In this document: positions 32,099 to 41,292 of the stretch, piece after piece
Layout: each line of letters begins with the position of its first letter
Position numbering within the stretch: the stretch's first letter is position 1
NCBI GenBank assembly: GCA_002320005.1
Contig: DCJK01000040.1
Location: forward strand, 1 to 48,472
Reading direction: 5' to 3'
DNA: 48,472 nt
From: Firmicutes bacterium UBA1702
Lineage (GTDB): Bacteria > Bacillota > Clostridia > Peptostreptococcales > Anaerovoracaceae
Notes under the pieces: generated by a model
The model's input: only the letters and a program-made list of their open reading frames with translations
Databases searched by the model: none
What the model was told of the DNA's origin: nothing
Position numbers and translations under genes: made by a program

Positions 32099-33465
32099 TT
32101 TGCCGCTTCTCCATTTTTCTTCGCACAGCTGCAGCTCCACAACTCGGTGGCGGTGGGGGTCCAGTTCTTTGCGTAAGCCTCGCATTTATCACACAGGTGA
32201 TCCACCGTTTCCGGGGATTGCAGGTCTGTGGAATGAGCGCCGGTAGCTTTCACAATTTCCCGCAGCTTTTCCGGATTCTCCAGCATGGGGCAGGGACGCA
32301 GATGGTTATCGTTAAAGGGCTGCCCATCGTGATAGGCCATGAAAATGGGGCTGCGCAGCACATCCAGCAGGCTCATGTCCCGGATGTTGGCGTTGGAATA
32401 GTGGATAAACACGCAGGGATCACAGTCACCGTTGGCGTTGATATGCAGATACCGCCGTCCACCGGCAATGCAGCCGCCTACATACTCGCCATCGTTCTGG
32501 AAGTCCATGGCGAAGATCGGCTTGGTAGCCCGGATGTCCCGGATCCGGTGATACATGAATTCCCGCTGCTCAGGATTGGGCAGCAGTTCCGGCGCGGCAT
32601 CGTTGCCCACGGGCATGTAGTGGAAGTACCAGACAAACCGAGCACCCCACTGAATCATCTGATCAATAAATTCATAGGAACTGATAGAATCCAGATTCTG
32701 GCTAGTGTAGCAGCAGGACAGGCCGAAGGGCAGATGCTTCTCCTTCAGGATTGCCATTGCCTGAATCACTTTCTGGTAGGTACCGTTGCCCCGGCGGCCA
32801 TCGGTGGCAGACTCAAAGCCCTCCACGCTGATGGCAGGGATAAAATTCTTCACCCGGAGCATCTCGTTTGCAAAAGCTTCGTCGATCAATGTGGCGTTGG
32901 TGAAGGAAAGGAACTGGCAGTCGCTGTGCTTTTCACACAGGGCGATCAGGTCCTTTTTGCGAACCAGAGGCTCACCGCCGGTATATATGTACATATATAC
33001 GCCCATTTCCTTGCCCTGGGTGATAATGGAATCGATCTCGTCAAAGGTCAGGTTCAGCTTGTTGCCGTATTCCGCGGCCCAGCAGCCGGTACAGTGCAGG
33101 TTGCAGGCAGAGGTAGGGTCAAGCAGAATGGCCCAAGGAATATTGCAGTTATATTTCTTCCGGTATTCCTCCTGCTTTGGCCAACCGATGATATTCGCGT
33201 TGAGGAAGAAATTTTCAAAGGTGGCCTTTAGAACCTCCGAATCCGTCTCCTTCAGGATGTTCATAACGAGCTGATACATGTTGTTCTGCGGGTCTTCCAG
33301 CACTTGACGGACTGCCGCGCGCTGGACGGGGAAACTGTCTGGGCCATCGCCAGCCAGCTTATCCACCCAGGACATCAGTTTCAGAGCATTTTCTTCCGGA
33401 TTTTTCTCCAAGTAGCCAAAAGCAGTACGTAGAGTTGCTTTTTTCAGTTGATTTGTAAATGACAT
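32095..33465 (-). CDS. Radical SAM protein with C-terminal cysteine-rich region
   Basis: This 456-residue enzyme holds the radical SAM cluster motif C-x3-C-x2-C in SACNLHCTGCWAAEYG (near residue 120), then MYIYTGGEPLVRKKDL, the glycine-rich SAM-binding segment. A later part has cysteines in GGCIAGGRRYLHINANGDCDPC and further C pairs near the end (LCDKCEAY, ELWSCSCAKK), as in SPASM-type or auxiliary-cluster enzymes. The N-terminal ~100 residues are a helical domain. The substrate is unknown. It lies 56 bases after oleate hydratase and overlaps metK by 4 bases, so a link to fatty acids and local SAM supply is plausible. AAGGAGAG precedes the ATG. Confidence 0.85.
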   Translation of the reverse strand: MSFTNQLKKATLRTAFGYLEKNPEENALKLMSWVDKLAGDGPDSFPVQRAAVRQVLEDPQNNMYQLVMNILKETDSEVLKATFENFFLNANIIGWPKQEEYRKKYNCNIPWAILLDPTSACNLHCTGCWAAEYGNKLNLTFDEIDSIITQGKEMGVYMYIYTGGEPLVRKKDLIALCEKHSDCQFLSFTNATLIDEAFANEMLRVKNFIPAISVEGFESATDGRRGNGTYQKVIQAMAILKEKHLPFGLSCCYTSQNLDSISSYEFIDQMIQWGARFVWYFHYMPVGNDAAPELLPNPEQREFMYHRIRDIRATKPIFAMDFQNDGEYVGGCIAGGRRYLHINANGDCDPCVFIHYSNANIRDMSLLDVLRSPIFMAYHDGQPFNDNHLRPCPMLENPEKLREIVKATGAHSTDLQSPETVDHLCDKCEAYAKNWTPTATELWSCSCAKKNGEAAK

Positions 33466-33521
33466 CTTTATCTCTCCTTATATAAGCGGGGAAACAACGC
33501 CTCCCCGCAGTGAAGCTTCTA

Positions 33522-35300
33522 TCACTCAATTACATGATATTCTTTCAGCAGCTTTTCGATATCTGTTCCGCGGATCTTCTTCAGCAGCTTCTTGACCACC
33601 ATTTTCTCCTTGAAACCCAGGTTCATTTCCGTCAGGGGCTTGCCGTCCCGAAGCTGGATGGTGGCGTTCAGCAGATCACGGACGTCGTAGACGCTGCCCC
33701 AGACCTCGGGCACACCACGGTCGATGTCCAGCAGGGTGTAGACAGCCTCCATGCCGGTACGCATGGAATACTCGGTGGTAAAGATGGTATCCCGCTTGGT
33801 TTCGGCAAACTGCCCCAGGAACGCAAAATTCACAGCACCCTCGGGCACCACATCAGGACGGTCACCGGCGGCACGGGGCATGAAGAAAGCGGTAATATAG
33901 GGCATCATCACCGGCACAGTGTTGGCGCTGTGCTCGGCCAGCTCCTCGATCTCCCCCACCGGCACGCCGATGTGGTACAGCCACTCCATACAGATTTCCT
34001 TACCGGTGCACTCCCGCATAGGCTTCTTCACGAAGTCGCCGGGTTTGTCGGAGAACAGACCGTAAACCCACACCAGGCACTGATCCTTGGGCTGATTCCG
34101 GAACTGTGGCTGACGGTTGATGGTCCAGCTCAGCAGCCAGCCGGAATCCTTCACGGTCACGATGCCGCCGGTAACCACGCCGCCGGTAAAGGGGTCACGC
34201 TTGCAGATATTCTTGATATAGGGAATGATCTTCTGATCCAGTGTGGTGACGGTGGCGCTCATCCAGTTGGACTGCTCAGGATCATGGCAGAACTTGTCGG
34301 GATGACCGAAGGAAGGATCCTGTGCAGCAATTCTGCGCCACATATCCCAGCCGCCGCCGGGCTTGATTTCGGGGTTGAAGGGTGCCACGGTGTTCTGGGA
34401 ACCCATGGTGGCGTTCTCCACGCAGCCACCGTTGGTAATGAACACCAGATCGTTTTCCGTCAGGTCAACAAACTGATGTTTGCCCTCAGACAGCAGCTCA
34501 ATACGCTTTGCCTGCTTTTTACCGGGCTGGATGTCGAACTCCACATTGACCACCTTGGTGTTATAGTGGAACTGGACACCGAAGCCTTCCAGATACTTGA
34601 CCATGGGCAGAATCATAGATTCGTACTGGTTATAACGGGTGAACCGCAGAGCCTTGAAGTCCGGCAGACCGCCCACATGGTGGATATAGCGCTTGAGATA
34701 CAGCTTCATTTCCAAAGCGCTGTGCCAGTTCTCAAAAGCAAACATGGTGCGCCAGTAGAGCCAGAAATTGGAGTTCAGCACCTCATCATCGAAGAAATCC
34801 GTGATGCGCTTATCGTACAGGTCTTCATCGGGGGTGAAGAACAGCTTCATGATCTCCATTGCAGCCTTGTCGGACAGACCGAACTTGCCGTCGGTGTGGG
34901 CATCCTGACCCTGGTTGACGGTTGCCCGGCAGAGGGAGTAGTTGGGGTCTTTCTTATTCAGCCAGTAGTATTCGTCCAGAACACTGACCCCTTCCGTCTC
35001 GATGGAAGGAATGGAGCGGAACAAATCCCACATGACCTCGAAATGGTTATCCATCTCCCGTCCGCCCCGCATGACATAGCCTACATCGGGGTACTGCCAG
35101 CCATCGCATGCACCGCCGGGAATGGGGTCTTTCTCATAGATGTGGATGTTCTGACCCTGCAACTGTCCGTCACGAACCAGATAGCAGGCGGCGGTCAGAG
35201 CCGCAAGACCGGTGCCGATGATGTGGGCGGATTTGTTGTCCACGCCCTCGGGCTTTCTGGGACGGGCAAAGGCTTCGTAATTACCGCTGGAATAATACAT
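33522..35300 (-). CDS. ohyA: Oleate hydratase
   Basis: This 592-residue FAD enzyme of the 67-kDa myosin-cross-reactive antigen family adds water to the cis-9 double bond of oleic acid, giving 10-hydroxystearic acid. The FAD fold is seen in AHIIGTGLAALTAACYLVRDG, with later GGACDGWQYPDVGYVMRGGREM, the latter carrying the family's RGGRE motif, and TNGGCVENATMGSQN. GVVTGGIVTVKDSGWLLSWTINRQPQF and the C-terminal helical domain are complete. The enzyme is thought to protect gut bacteria against unsaturated fatty acids. AAGGAGG precedes the ATG. First gene of the ohyA-radical SAM-metK run, downstream of a TetR gene and a terminator. Confidence 0.95.
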   Translation of the reverse strand: MYYSSGNYEAFARPRKPEGVDNKSAHIIGTGLAALTAACYLVRDGQLQGQNIHIYEKDPIPGGACDGWQYPDVGYVMRGGREMDNHFEVMWDLFRSIPSIETEGVSVLDEYYWLNKKDPNYSLCRATVNQGQDAHTDGKFGLSDKAAMEIMKLFFTPDEDLYDKRITDFFDDEVLNSNFWLYWRTMFAFENWHSALEMKLYLKRYIHHVGGLPDFKALRFTRYNQYESMILPMVKYLEGFGVQFHYNTKVVNVEFDIQPGKKQAKRIELLSEGKHQFVDLTENDLVFITNGGCVENATMGSQNTVAPFNPEIKPGGGWDMWRRIAAQDPSFGHPDKFCHDPEQSNWMSATVTTLDQKIIPYIKNICKRDPFTGGVVTGGIVTVKDSGWLLSWTINRQPQFRNQPKDQCLVWVYGLFSDKPGDFVKKPMRECTGKEICMEWLYHIGVPVGEIEELAEHSANTVPVMMPYITAFFMPRAAGDRPDVVPEGAVNFAFLGQFAETKRDTIFTTEYSMRTGMEAVYTLLDIDRGVPEVWGSVYDVRDLLNATIQLRDGKPLTEMNLGFKEKMVVKKLLKKIRGTDIEKLLKEYHVIE

Positions 35301-35364
35301 AACATGTTCCTCCTTGTTTTTGTTTGTGCTCTCATTATATCGGGGAAAGAATCTGTTTTATACG

Positions 35365-35415
35365 GACAAAAGCGGCCTCCATACCTGAAATTTAGGCATA
35401 GAGGCCGCTTTTGTC
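35365..35415. terminator. Bidirectional terminator between tetR and ohyA
   Basis: GACAAAAGCGGCCTC (35365-35379) and GAGGCCGCTTTTGTC (35401-35415) are perfect complements, with an inner CCTGAAATTTAGG hairpin. Read on the minus strand it follows the tetR stop by 9 bases and ends in TTTTGTC. It would limit read-through from tetR into ohyA. Confidence 0.8.
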
Positions 35416-35423
35416 TGGAAAAT

Positions 35424-35984
35424 TTATTTTTCCTTTTCACATCGGGCGATCAAACGCTCCAGATCACCCTGCTTCAATTCGTAAATCCGTTGGAATCGGG
35501 TTTGAATTCCTTCCTGCATCCCTGTTTCCAGCCAGCCGATGATAATACCGAAGCAGACGCATTTTAAGTAATCTATGATGACCTTTCGGTCTTCCGCAGA
35601 AATCTGCCTTCCCGCCAAGATCCCGTCCACATAAATCGTGACCACATGCTCGCATACCCGCCACTGATACTGCTCGTAGATATCCCGGTTGACGGAGTGG
35701 TAAATGTGCATAACCGCTTTCCGGTTTTCCAACGCAAAGCTGAGGGCGGCATTGATGCAATCCTCCAGCGATTCTACCGCTGGATGCTCCCGGATCATCC
35801 GCTCCGCATCCTCATCTACAATGCTTTCCACCAATTGCGGCAGGTCCTGGTAATGGTAATAAAAGGTATTGCGGTTCACGCCGCAGTCATCTACAATATC
35901 CCGAATGGTAATTTGGCTCAAAGGCTTCTCGTTCAATAGTTTCACAAATGAATCCCGAATGGCTTTTTTAGTAAAACTGGCCAT
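35424..35984 (-). CDS. TetR/AcrR family transcriptional regulator
   Basis: This 186-residue regulator has an N-terminal TetR helix-turn-helix: KKAIRDSFVKLL, then ITIRDIVDDCGVNRNTFYYHYQDLPQL, which is the recognition segment. The C-terminal helical part (TetR_C type, like DhaS) would bind a ligand. Its position before oleate hydratase suggests that it senses a fatty acid and controls that operon, an inference only. Its ribosome site is embedded in the last codons of the xre gene, 3 bases upstream, so the two are coupled. Confidence 0.88.
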   Translation of the reverse strand: MASFTKKAIRDSFVKLLNEKPLSQITIRDIVDDCGVNRNTFYYHYQDLPQLVESIVDEDAERMIREHPAVESLEDCINAALSFALENRKAVMHIYHSVNRDIYEQYQWRVCEHVVTIYVDGILAGRQISAEDRKVIIDYLKCVCFGIIIGWLETGMQEGIQTRFQRIYELKQGDLERLIARCEKEK

Positions 35985-35987
35985 GCG

Positions 35988-36212
35988 TTACGCCTCCTTA
36001 TTACACAGTGTAACGACATCTGAAATGTCACATTGAATGGCAACACATATTTTTACAATCGTATCCAGATGGACCGGCTGATCTTTTCCCATTTTAGCAA
36101 TCACGGACGAACTGAGATGTGCCATATTCTGTAAATCTTTTTTCTTCAATTTACGGTCAATCAACAGTTTCCAAAGGCTGTTATAAGAAAGGCTAAGCGT
36201 TGCATTATCCAT
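35988..36212 (-). CDS. Small XRE-family helix-turn-helix regulator
   Basis: This 74-residue protein matches the YozG-like Cro/CI-type regulators common on clostridial conjugative elements. It shows SLSYNSLWKLLIDRKLKKKDLQNMAHLSSSVIAKMGKDQPVH, with the helix-turn-helix at about residues 24-45, and ends NKEA. A promoter lies just upstream with a GATATAATATATATC palindrome over the -10 region that could be its own operator. It forms an operon with tetR. Confidence 0.82.
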   Translation of the reverse strand: MDNATLSLSYNSLWKLLIDRKLKKKDLQNMAHLSSSVIAKMGKDQPVHLDTIVKICVAIQCDISDVVTLCNKEA

Positions 36213-36245
36213 TTTTCCACCCCACAGTGTTGTGTCATGATATAT

Positions 36246-36273
36246 ATTATATCTTTTTTCTTCTAATACGCAA
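36246..36273 (-). promoter_or_regulatory. Promoter of xre-tetR with overlapping palindrome
   Basis: On the minus strand TTGCGT (36268-36273) and TATAAT (36246-36251) are 16 bases apart, about 34 bases before the xre start. The -10 box lies inside GATATAATATATATC, a possible operator for autoregulation. Confidence 0.5.
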
Positions 36274-36325
36274 TAGAATTTACACGAAATCGCTATTTTT
36301 ATATAGTTAATAAAAAGTCCGCCGA

Positions 36326-37990
36326 TTACAAGTCATCACGCAAAAGTTTTTTGGAGACAATCTTCAGATAGAATTTATATGGATGTTTGCAAAGTAGAAA
36401 GGAACAAATACGAAGGAAATTCGTATGTAGTGAGATGCCGCCCGGAAGGACGGCATCTTGTTTAATAGGCGGGAATACCATAACCAAGGATTTCATAATA
36501 GCCCACAGAATACTGCCTCTGACGGCAGCTATCACCGGAATTTCCCTCGATGGTATAGACAATGCCGTTTTCGCATTTTTCCACGATACCCATATGGTCG
36601 GACTGTCCGTCCTGGGGCCGGAAGAACCATTCTGGGAATCCCAATCGAAGAAGATAATCATGCCCGGTGTCGGTTCTATGCTGTTGTCAGCCCATTGTCC
36701 CCGATCCTTGAACCATTGGACGCCGTTCACGCAGCCTGCGAATTTGGGAATGATGCCGTTTTCGATATAGCCGCACTCGTTGGCGCACCAGCTCACAAAG
36801 CAGGCACACCATTCCACACGGCCCTCGAAGCCGTACCATGACCAATAGGGCTGTCCGCCGATATTACCCACCTGGGACAAGGCTACGGCCACAATCGCAT
36901 CATCGCTGACGCCGATTCCATACAGCACCGCCGCCCACAGCGAATTGTTTTCCTCTGCCAATAGCTCTGAAAGCTGCTCCCGATGGTCGGCATTGAAATC
37001 AAAATGGTCAGCCATTTTCTCTGCGGTTTTGTGGCTGGCCGTGATATGCAGTGTGGTTCGGGTAACGGTGGTTGTGGTTTCCACGATGTTGCCGTTACCG
37101 TCGTCCGATTCCTCGATCACTGTTTCGGTGTTGGTTTCCGTTCGGGAGAAAATTTCATTCATCTGCCAGAAGATGTCCTTTAGAATGGCTTTCCTGGCAT
37201 CATCCACCGTAGCCACATCCATGGCATTGTCCGGGTCGGTGGTAGTCTTGACCGCATAAACAGAAAGCACCTCTGGCCAGACGGCACGGGAGCCGGACAT
37301 TTCCAGTACATCATAGGAGATATTGGCCTTGATGGTGTCAAGCTGGTTTTCGTAATCCTCGTTGATCTCCCGTACCACCGTCTGCATGGTCTGCCCGGTG
37401 CCGGTGTCCTCACCGGAAAAGAAAATCCCAAAGCAGGAAGCAACGATCAGCCCGATCAGGCGGATAATGACGATAATAACAACAGCAACCCAGCCACCTG
37501 CAGCAATCGCGGCAATCAGTGCTTTGGTTGCCGCGATAATTGCCTTTACTGCCGCAGCAGTAGCTTTAGCCGCCGCCTTGATACCGGCTGCGGTTGCCTT
37601 TGCCGCCGCATTGGGGTCGATGGTTGGCGGGGATGCCGCAAACAGCGAGAAGATGATGCAGGCCAGCACGATGATCGCGCCCTCCAGGCATACCGCTGCA
37701 TAGGACTTGATAAAGCTCTTGCCCACGTTCTGGCTCGGCTCTCCGGCAAAGCTGGAGAGGGGAATGGGCGCTATCGCCGTGTAGAGATACAGTTTGAAGA
37801 AACGGCCATAGACCGTCATAATCATAATAAAACTGAGGGCGGTTATGAACAGACCGTCGATGAGCGTCACCGCCCACAGCGGGATACTCTCAAAGAAACC
37901 GCAATCCTCCACGGCGGTGACAATTTCGCTGGGCAAGACCGTCTGCTGTGCCGCACCAAAGCCTGCCGCCTGCATGATGGTAGCAGACAT
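36326..37990 (-). pseudogene. VirB6 / CHAP-hydrolase chimera with a frameshift
   Basis: Residues 1 to about 128 match the C-terminal half of the Tn1549-family VirB6-like mating-channel protein (QAAGFGAAQQTVLPSEIVTA, RFFKLYLYTAIAPIPLSSFA). The usual first part is missing. Near SPPTIDPNAAA the sequence switches in frame to the VirB1-like cell-wall hydrolase of the same element family: Ala/Lys-rich segment, a membrane helix (GGWVAVVIIVIIRLIGLIV), a long linker and a CHAP domain with the catalytic region RVEWCACFVSWCANECG. Within the CHAP domain, at a C run near 36620, one base is missing: the expected DHMGIVEKCENGIVYTIEGN continues in another frame to 36462. So the protein is a deletion chimera and its C-terminus is wrong. 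Confidence 0.8.
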
Positions 37991-38135
37991 TTTGCTTTTG
38001 CTCCAAATGTGCGAACCCTTATATAGACAGCTATATGTTATTAGAGATAGATATACTCAAGGGAGATAGAGTATATTTTTTCAGCAGGTTAATAGCCGGT
38101 ATATATAGGGGTTAGAGTGTGAGAAAGGGGGAAGG

Positions 38136-39071
38136 CTATCGGCTGTCACGGTCGGCTCTGCTTCGCAGAAACTTGTTATAATGCTCCAACGCCTTGCACA
38201 CAAAATCCTCCGTTTGGCTTATGGGAATGTTCTTCGGGATAAGCTGTCGAACCCTGTCGCCCCTCAAAACAATTTTCTCCCTTTGGTTTGGTTTTTCCTC
38301 CGACATAATCGCTTGGATTGCTTCGGTTGTGAGCTTGCCCTCCTCAAAGAACTTTCGCATACGGATTGTTTGGTCGTGGGACGGGGTTGCGTCGTTCAGG
38401 TCGATTTCATCAACCACATCACGCTGACTGTCCTCATCGAGAAAAGACAGTTCAACCGCCGGTCGCATTTTAATTCGCCCCTCATCAACATAATCCAAAA
38501 GTTCGGGAACAAGATTGGTAAGGCGAATATATCGCTGAATTTGCGTTTGGCTTTCGCCACTTTGAGTTGCAAGTTCTTCCCTTGAAAAATTTTGTCCCAC
38601 TGGGACTAAATTATCTTTGTTCGGTCTGCCCGCTTGCCTTTTCATCGCTTCCAAACGCATTTTGTAGGCATAGGCTTTTTCTGAGGGAAGTATCTGCGAC
38701 CTTTGGTAGTTGCTCTCAACCATTAAAATCGTGGCTTCGTCTCGGTTCAGTTCAACGACTTCACAACGGAGCGTATCAAACCCGGCAAGCTCACAAGCTC
38801 GCTTTCGTCTGTGTCCTGAAATGAGTTCGTATCTGCCGTCCTCTTTTTGCCTTACCGTTGCCGGAGTAATAACCCCTCGTTCCTTAATACTCTCAATGAG
38901 CTGTGCCATATCCTCGTCATCACGCACCTTAAAAGGGTGGTCGGGGAAATCGTCAATCTCAGTCAAAGGAATATCTCGGATTTTTGAAAGCTTTTCTTCA
39001 TCTCTCTGTTCCTGCGTTGAGAATAAGTCATCGAGCTTCGTGAGAGTGAAGTCGCTCTTTCTTCCTGCCAT
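38136..39071 (-). CDS. ParB/Spo0J family partition protein
   Basis: This 311-residue protein has the ParB nuclease-like fold: IPLTEIDDFPDHPFKVRDDEDM, then the box LISGHRRKRACELAG, which binds CTP in this family. A helix-turn-helix follows at REELATQSGESQTQIQRYIRLTNL, for parS-like DNA. It pairs with the ParA upstream, overlapping it by 44 bases. On conjugative elements this pair helps hold or segregate the excised circular form. Downstream (37991-38135) is a spacer of about 145 bases with no gene that probably holds a deletion joint. Confidence 0.9.
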   Translation of the reverse strand: MAGRKSDFTLTKLDDLFSTQEQRDEEKLSKIRDIPLTEIDDFPDHPFKVRDDEDMAQLIESIKERGVITPATVRQKEDGRYELISGHRRKRACELAGFDTLRCEVVELNRDEATILMVESNYQRSQILPSEKAYAYKMRLEAMKRQAGRPNKDNLVPVGQNFSREELATQSGESQTQIQRYIRLTNLVPELLDYVDEGRIKMRPAVELSFLDEDSQRDVVDEIDLNDATPSHDQTIRMRKFFEEGKLTTEAIQAIMSEEKPNQREKIVLRGDRVRQLIPKNIPISQTEDFVCKALEHYNKFLRSRADRDSR

Positions 39072-39852
39072 CGGCTAACACCTCCTTTGTAAATTCGGTG
39101 TACGCTTTTGACACCGTACTGCCCGGTTCGTAGGCATAAATGCTCTTGCCTTTGGAAGAAGTCTCTGCGGCTTTTACGGCAATCGGAATATATGTTCTAT
39201 ACATCTTGATTTGACTACCGAAGTTCTCTCTCAGAGCTTCTACCGTGCTTTTGGCGAGGTTGGTACGGCTATCCACCAAAGTGAGAAGCATACCGTCAAT
39301 CTTCAAGTTCGGATTGATACGCTTCTTAACTCTTGAAATGGTCTGAACAAGCTGCGTCATACCCTTTGCCGGTAAATACTGAGCCTGAACAGGAATAATA
39401 ACGCTGTCTGACGCAGATAGAGCATTGATTGTTACCATTCCGAGGGAAGGCATACAATCTATAAGGATATAGTCATATTTGTCCTTCACTTCGCTGAGAT
39501 AATTTCTCAATGCCGTCTCTCTGCTCATTGCGTTGACAAGGTTAAATTCCATTGCAGAAAGCTCAAGGTTTGCCGGAACAAGGTCAACACCCTCGTCGTG
39601 GTGCAGAATACCGACCGTAGGGTCATTCATCGTTTCGTTTAAGACATCTGTGAGTTTCGTTGCAAGCGTTAACCCTAAGTTGTCTGTATCCTGCCAACCG
39701 AGACAAGTGGTTAAGTCGCCCTGTGGGTCTGCGTCTATGAGCAGCACTTTCTTTCCCTGCATTGCAAGACCGACGCCGAGGTTTACCGTAGTGGTCGTCT
39801 TTCCAACTCCGCCTTTTTGATTGCATATAGCAATCGTTTTGCAGTTCGACAC
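39028..39852 (-). CDS. ParA family ATPase
   Basis: This 274-residue ATPase has the deviant Walker A of ParA/Soj proteins (CNQKGGVGKTTTTVNLGVGL), the A' motif VLLIDADPQGDLTTCLGW and Walker B YDYILIDCMPSLGMVTINAL. It moves partition complexes together with ParB. The start is GTG at 39852 with AGGAGGACGC upstream. A long structured RNA leader of the same type as that upstream of the mazF-like gene lies directly before it. Confidence 0.93.
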   Translation of the reverse strand: MSNCKTIAICNQKGGVGKTTTTVNLGVGLAMQGKKVLLIDADPQGDLTTCLGWQDTDNLGLTLATKLTDVLNETMNDPTVGILHHDEGVDLVPANLELSAMEFNLVNAMSRETALRNYLSEVKDKYDYILIDCMPSLGMVTINALSASDSVIIPVQAQYLPAKGMTQLVQTISRVKKRINPNLKIDGMLLTLVDSRTNLAKSTVEALRENFGSQIKMYRTYIPIAVKAAETSSKGKSIYAYEPGSTVSKAYTEFTKEVLADGRKKERLHSHEAR

Positions 39853-40218
39853 TTTGTGCGTCCTCCTTTCGTAAAATTCATAGCCATCGCAGTATGGCTA
39901 TGTACTTGACCGGCTCATTTCCTAACCGGTCGGGCAATATTTGTTCTCAACACCCCTTGCCGAGCAAAAAGCTCACGGGAAGTCACTAAGGAACAGACTG
40001 CTAATCTGTATCATAGGAATTTCACCTCTGCCGGGTACTCCGCCAGCTCCGTAGAGAAGTATCATTATCCTTCTGACTGTCATCGCCGTAACAGGGGCAA
40101 CCTGTTACTTATACCGGGAGTTCTCGCTGTTCTGCAATGCAGAAGTCACGGCGTACCCGATAAGGTGGCTAAAATCATCAGAATTAAAGTCTTAGTGAAT
40201 GATTTATTCAGTTGTCAA
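39853..40218 (-). ncRNA. Long structured leader RNA, copy B (upstream of parA)
   Basis: This roughly 365-base leader holds the same ordered blocks as copy A: TTGACAACTGAATA (5' end), AGCGAGAAC (40120-40128), ATAAGTA, a stem AACAGG-TTGCC-CCTGTT (40090-40106), GGCGATGACAGTCAG, GGATAATGATACT (40058-40070), GGTGAAA and GGGGTGTTGAGAACAAAT. It adds local hairpins such as GACCGGTTAGGAAATGAGCCGGTC and CATAGCCATACTGCGATGGCTATG close to the parA ribosome site. The conserved order with changed but complementary stems points to an RNA fold. No protein frame is conserved between the copies. Confidence 0.62.
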
Positions 40219-40351
40219 AATACAAGTGAATGGGCTGACCTTTTCGTGGTTCGGAATTAACCCCTTCACTCATTTGGACAAAGGGGGTCAAAATGCACAC
40301 CCAAAATCACCCCTTTTTCAAAAAATTCTTGAAAATATTTTTTTAGAAACA

Positions 40352-40395
40352 AAAAAGCCGCCTATTTCCCTCGTAATTGAGGTCAATAGACGGCG
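40352..40395 (-). terminator. Minus-strand terminator upstream of structured RNA copy B
   Basis: On the minus strand GCCGTCTATTGACCTC pairs imperfectly with GAGGGAAATAGGCGGC around AATTAC, followed by six T. It would stop minus-strand transcripts arriving from the resistance region before the parA leader. The rest of 40219-40471 is A+T-rich with no gene. Confidence 0.7.
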
Positions 40396-40471
40396 GGTAG
40401 AAATATTCATAATTTTGGTGTATAATAGGAAATTAAGAGAAAGACAAATTTGAATTTGACGGAGAGATAGT

Positions 40472-41239
40472 ATGGCTATTATTAAAAACGAAATACCGAT
40501 TTTGGAGTTTGATACAGAGCAGACAGCAGTTCTTAATCCCACTCATGAAAATCTTGGTTTGAACTTACCCAAGAAATGTGTGTTCGCATTTCTTGGTGCT
40601 TACATAGATGAATATGCCAGTAAAAGTGATACCAAACAGGTATCCACTTTTGAGAGTGCAACGAAGCATTATCCCATTTACATCACCAAATACAAGGGTG
40701 AGGACATTGTGCTTTGTCAAGCACCCGTTGGTGCGGCAGCAGCCACACAGATACTTGATTGGCTGATTGGTTATGGTGTAAGAGAGGTAATCTCGGCAGG
40801 TAGTTGCGGTGCTCTGGAAAAGTTCCCCGAAAGTACATTCCTCGTACCAAACAAGGCTCTGCGTGATGAGGGAACATCTTATCACTATGCGCCCCCTTCT
40901 CGATTTGTGGAAATCAGCGAGAAGGCAAGAAAAGCAATTGAAGAAACCATTCTTGAGCATAGTATGAAATATCAGGAGGTTATAACCTGGTCAACGGATG
41001 GATTTTTCCGTGAAACCAAAGAAAAGGTGGCTTATCGCAAAAGTGAAGGCTGTGCAGTTGTAGAAATGGAATGTTCTGCTCTGGCGGCCTGTGCTGATTT
41101 CAGAGGGGCAACCTGGGGTATGATACTTTATACCGCAGACAGTCTTGCAGATGTTGACAAATACGACGAAAGAAACTGGGGCGGTAATGCATACGAATAT
41201 GCACTTACGCTCTGCCTTGATGCGGTTATCAAATTATAA
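40472..41239 (+). CDS. Nucleoside phosphorylase (uridine phosphorylase-like)
   Basis: This 255-residue enzyme belongs to the PNP/UDP phosphorylase family, which splits nucleosides with phosphate. The phosphate-binding and active-site segments are seen in APVGAAAATQILDWLIGYGV, EVISAGSCGALEKF, STDGFFRETKEKV and VVEMECSALAACADFRG, the last holding the substrate-binding Met-Glu-Cys. GGAGAGATAGT precedes the ATG, and TATAAT (about 40421) lies upstream. It is followed 54 bases later by the ANT(6) gene on the same strand. Its role on the element is unclear. Confidence 0.88.
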   Translation: MAIIKNEIPILEFDTEQTAVLNPTHENLGLNLPKKCVFAFLGAYIDEYASKSDTKQVSTFESATKHYPIYITKYKGEDIVLCQAPVGAAAATQILDWLIGYGVREVISAGSCGALEKFPESTFLVPNKALRDEGTSYHYAPPSRFVEISEKARKAIEETILEHSMKYQEVITWSTDGFFRETKEKVAYRKSEGCAVVEMECSALAACADFRGATWGMILYTADSLADVDKYDERNWGGNAYEYALTLCLDAVIKL

Positions 41240-41292
41240 GAACAGTTAGAATCAATCTTTTTTTGTGATATAATTTTATTGAGGTGAATGAA

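Noticed and set aside
32092..33231. 379-codon plus-strand frame opposite the radical SAM gene
   Set aside because: Mirror frame of a well-supported minus-strand gene.
33510..35567. 685-codon plus-strand frame opposite oleate hydratase
   Set aside because: A mirror frame caused by the G+C-rich codon use of ohyA on the minus strand; no family resemblance.
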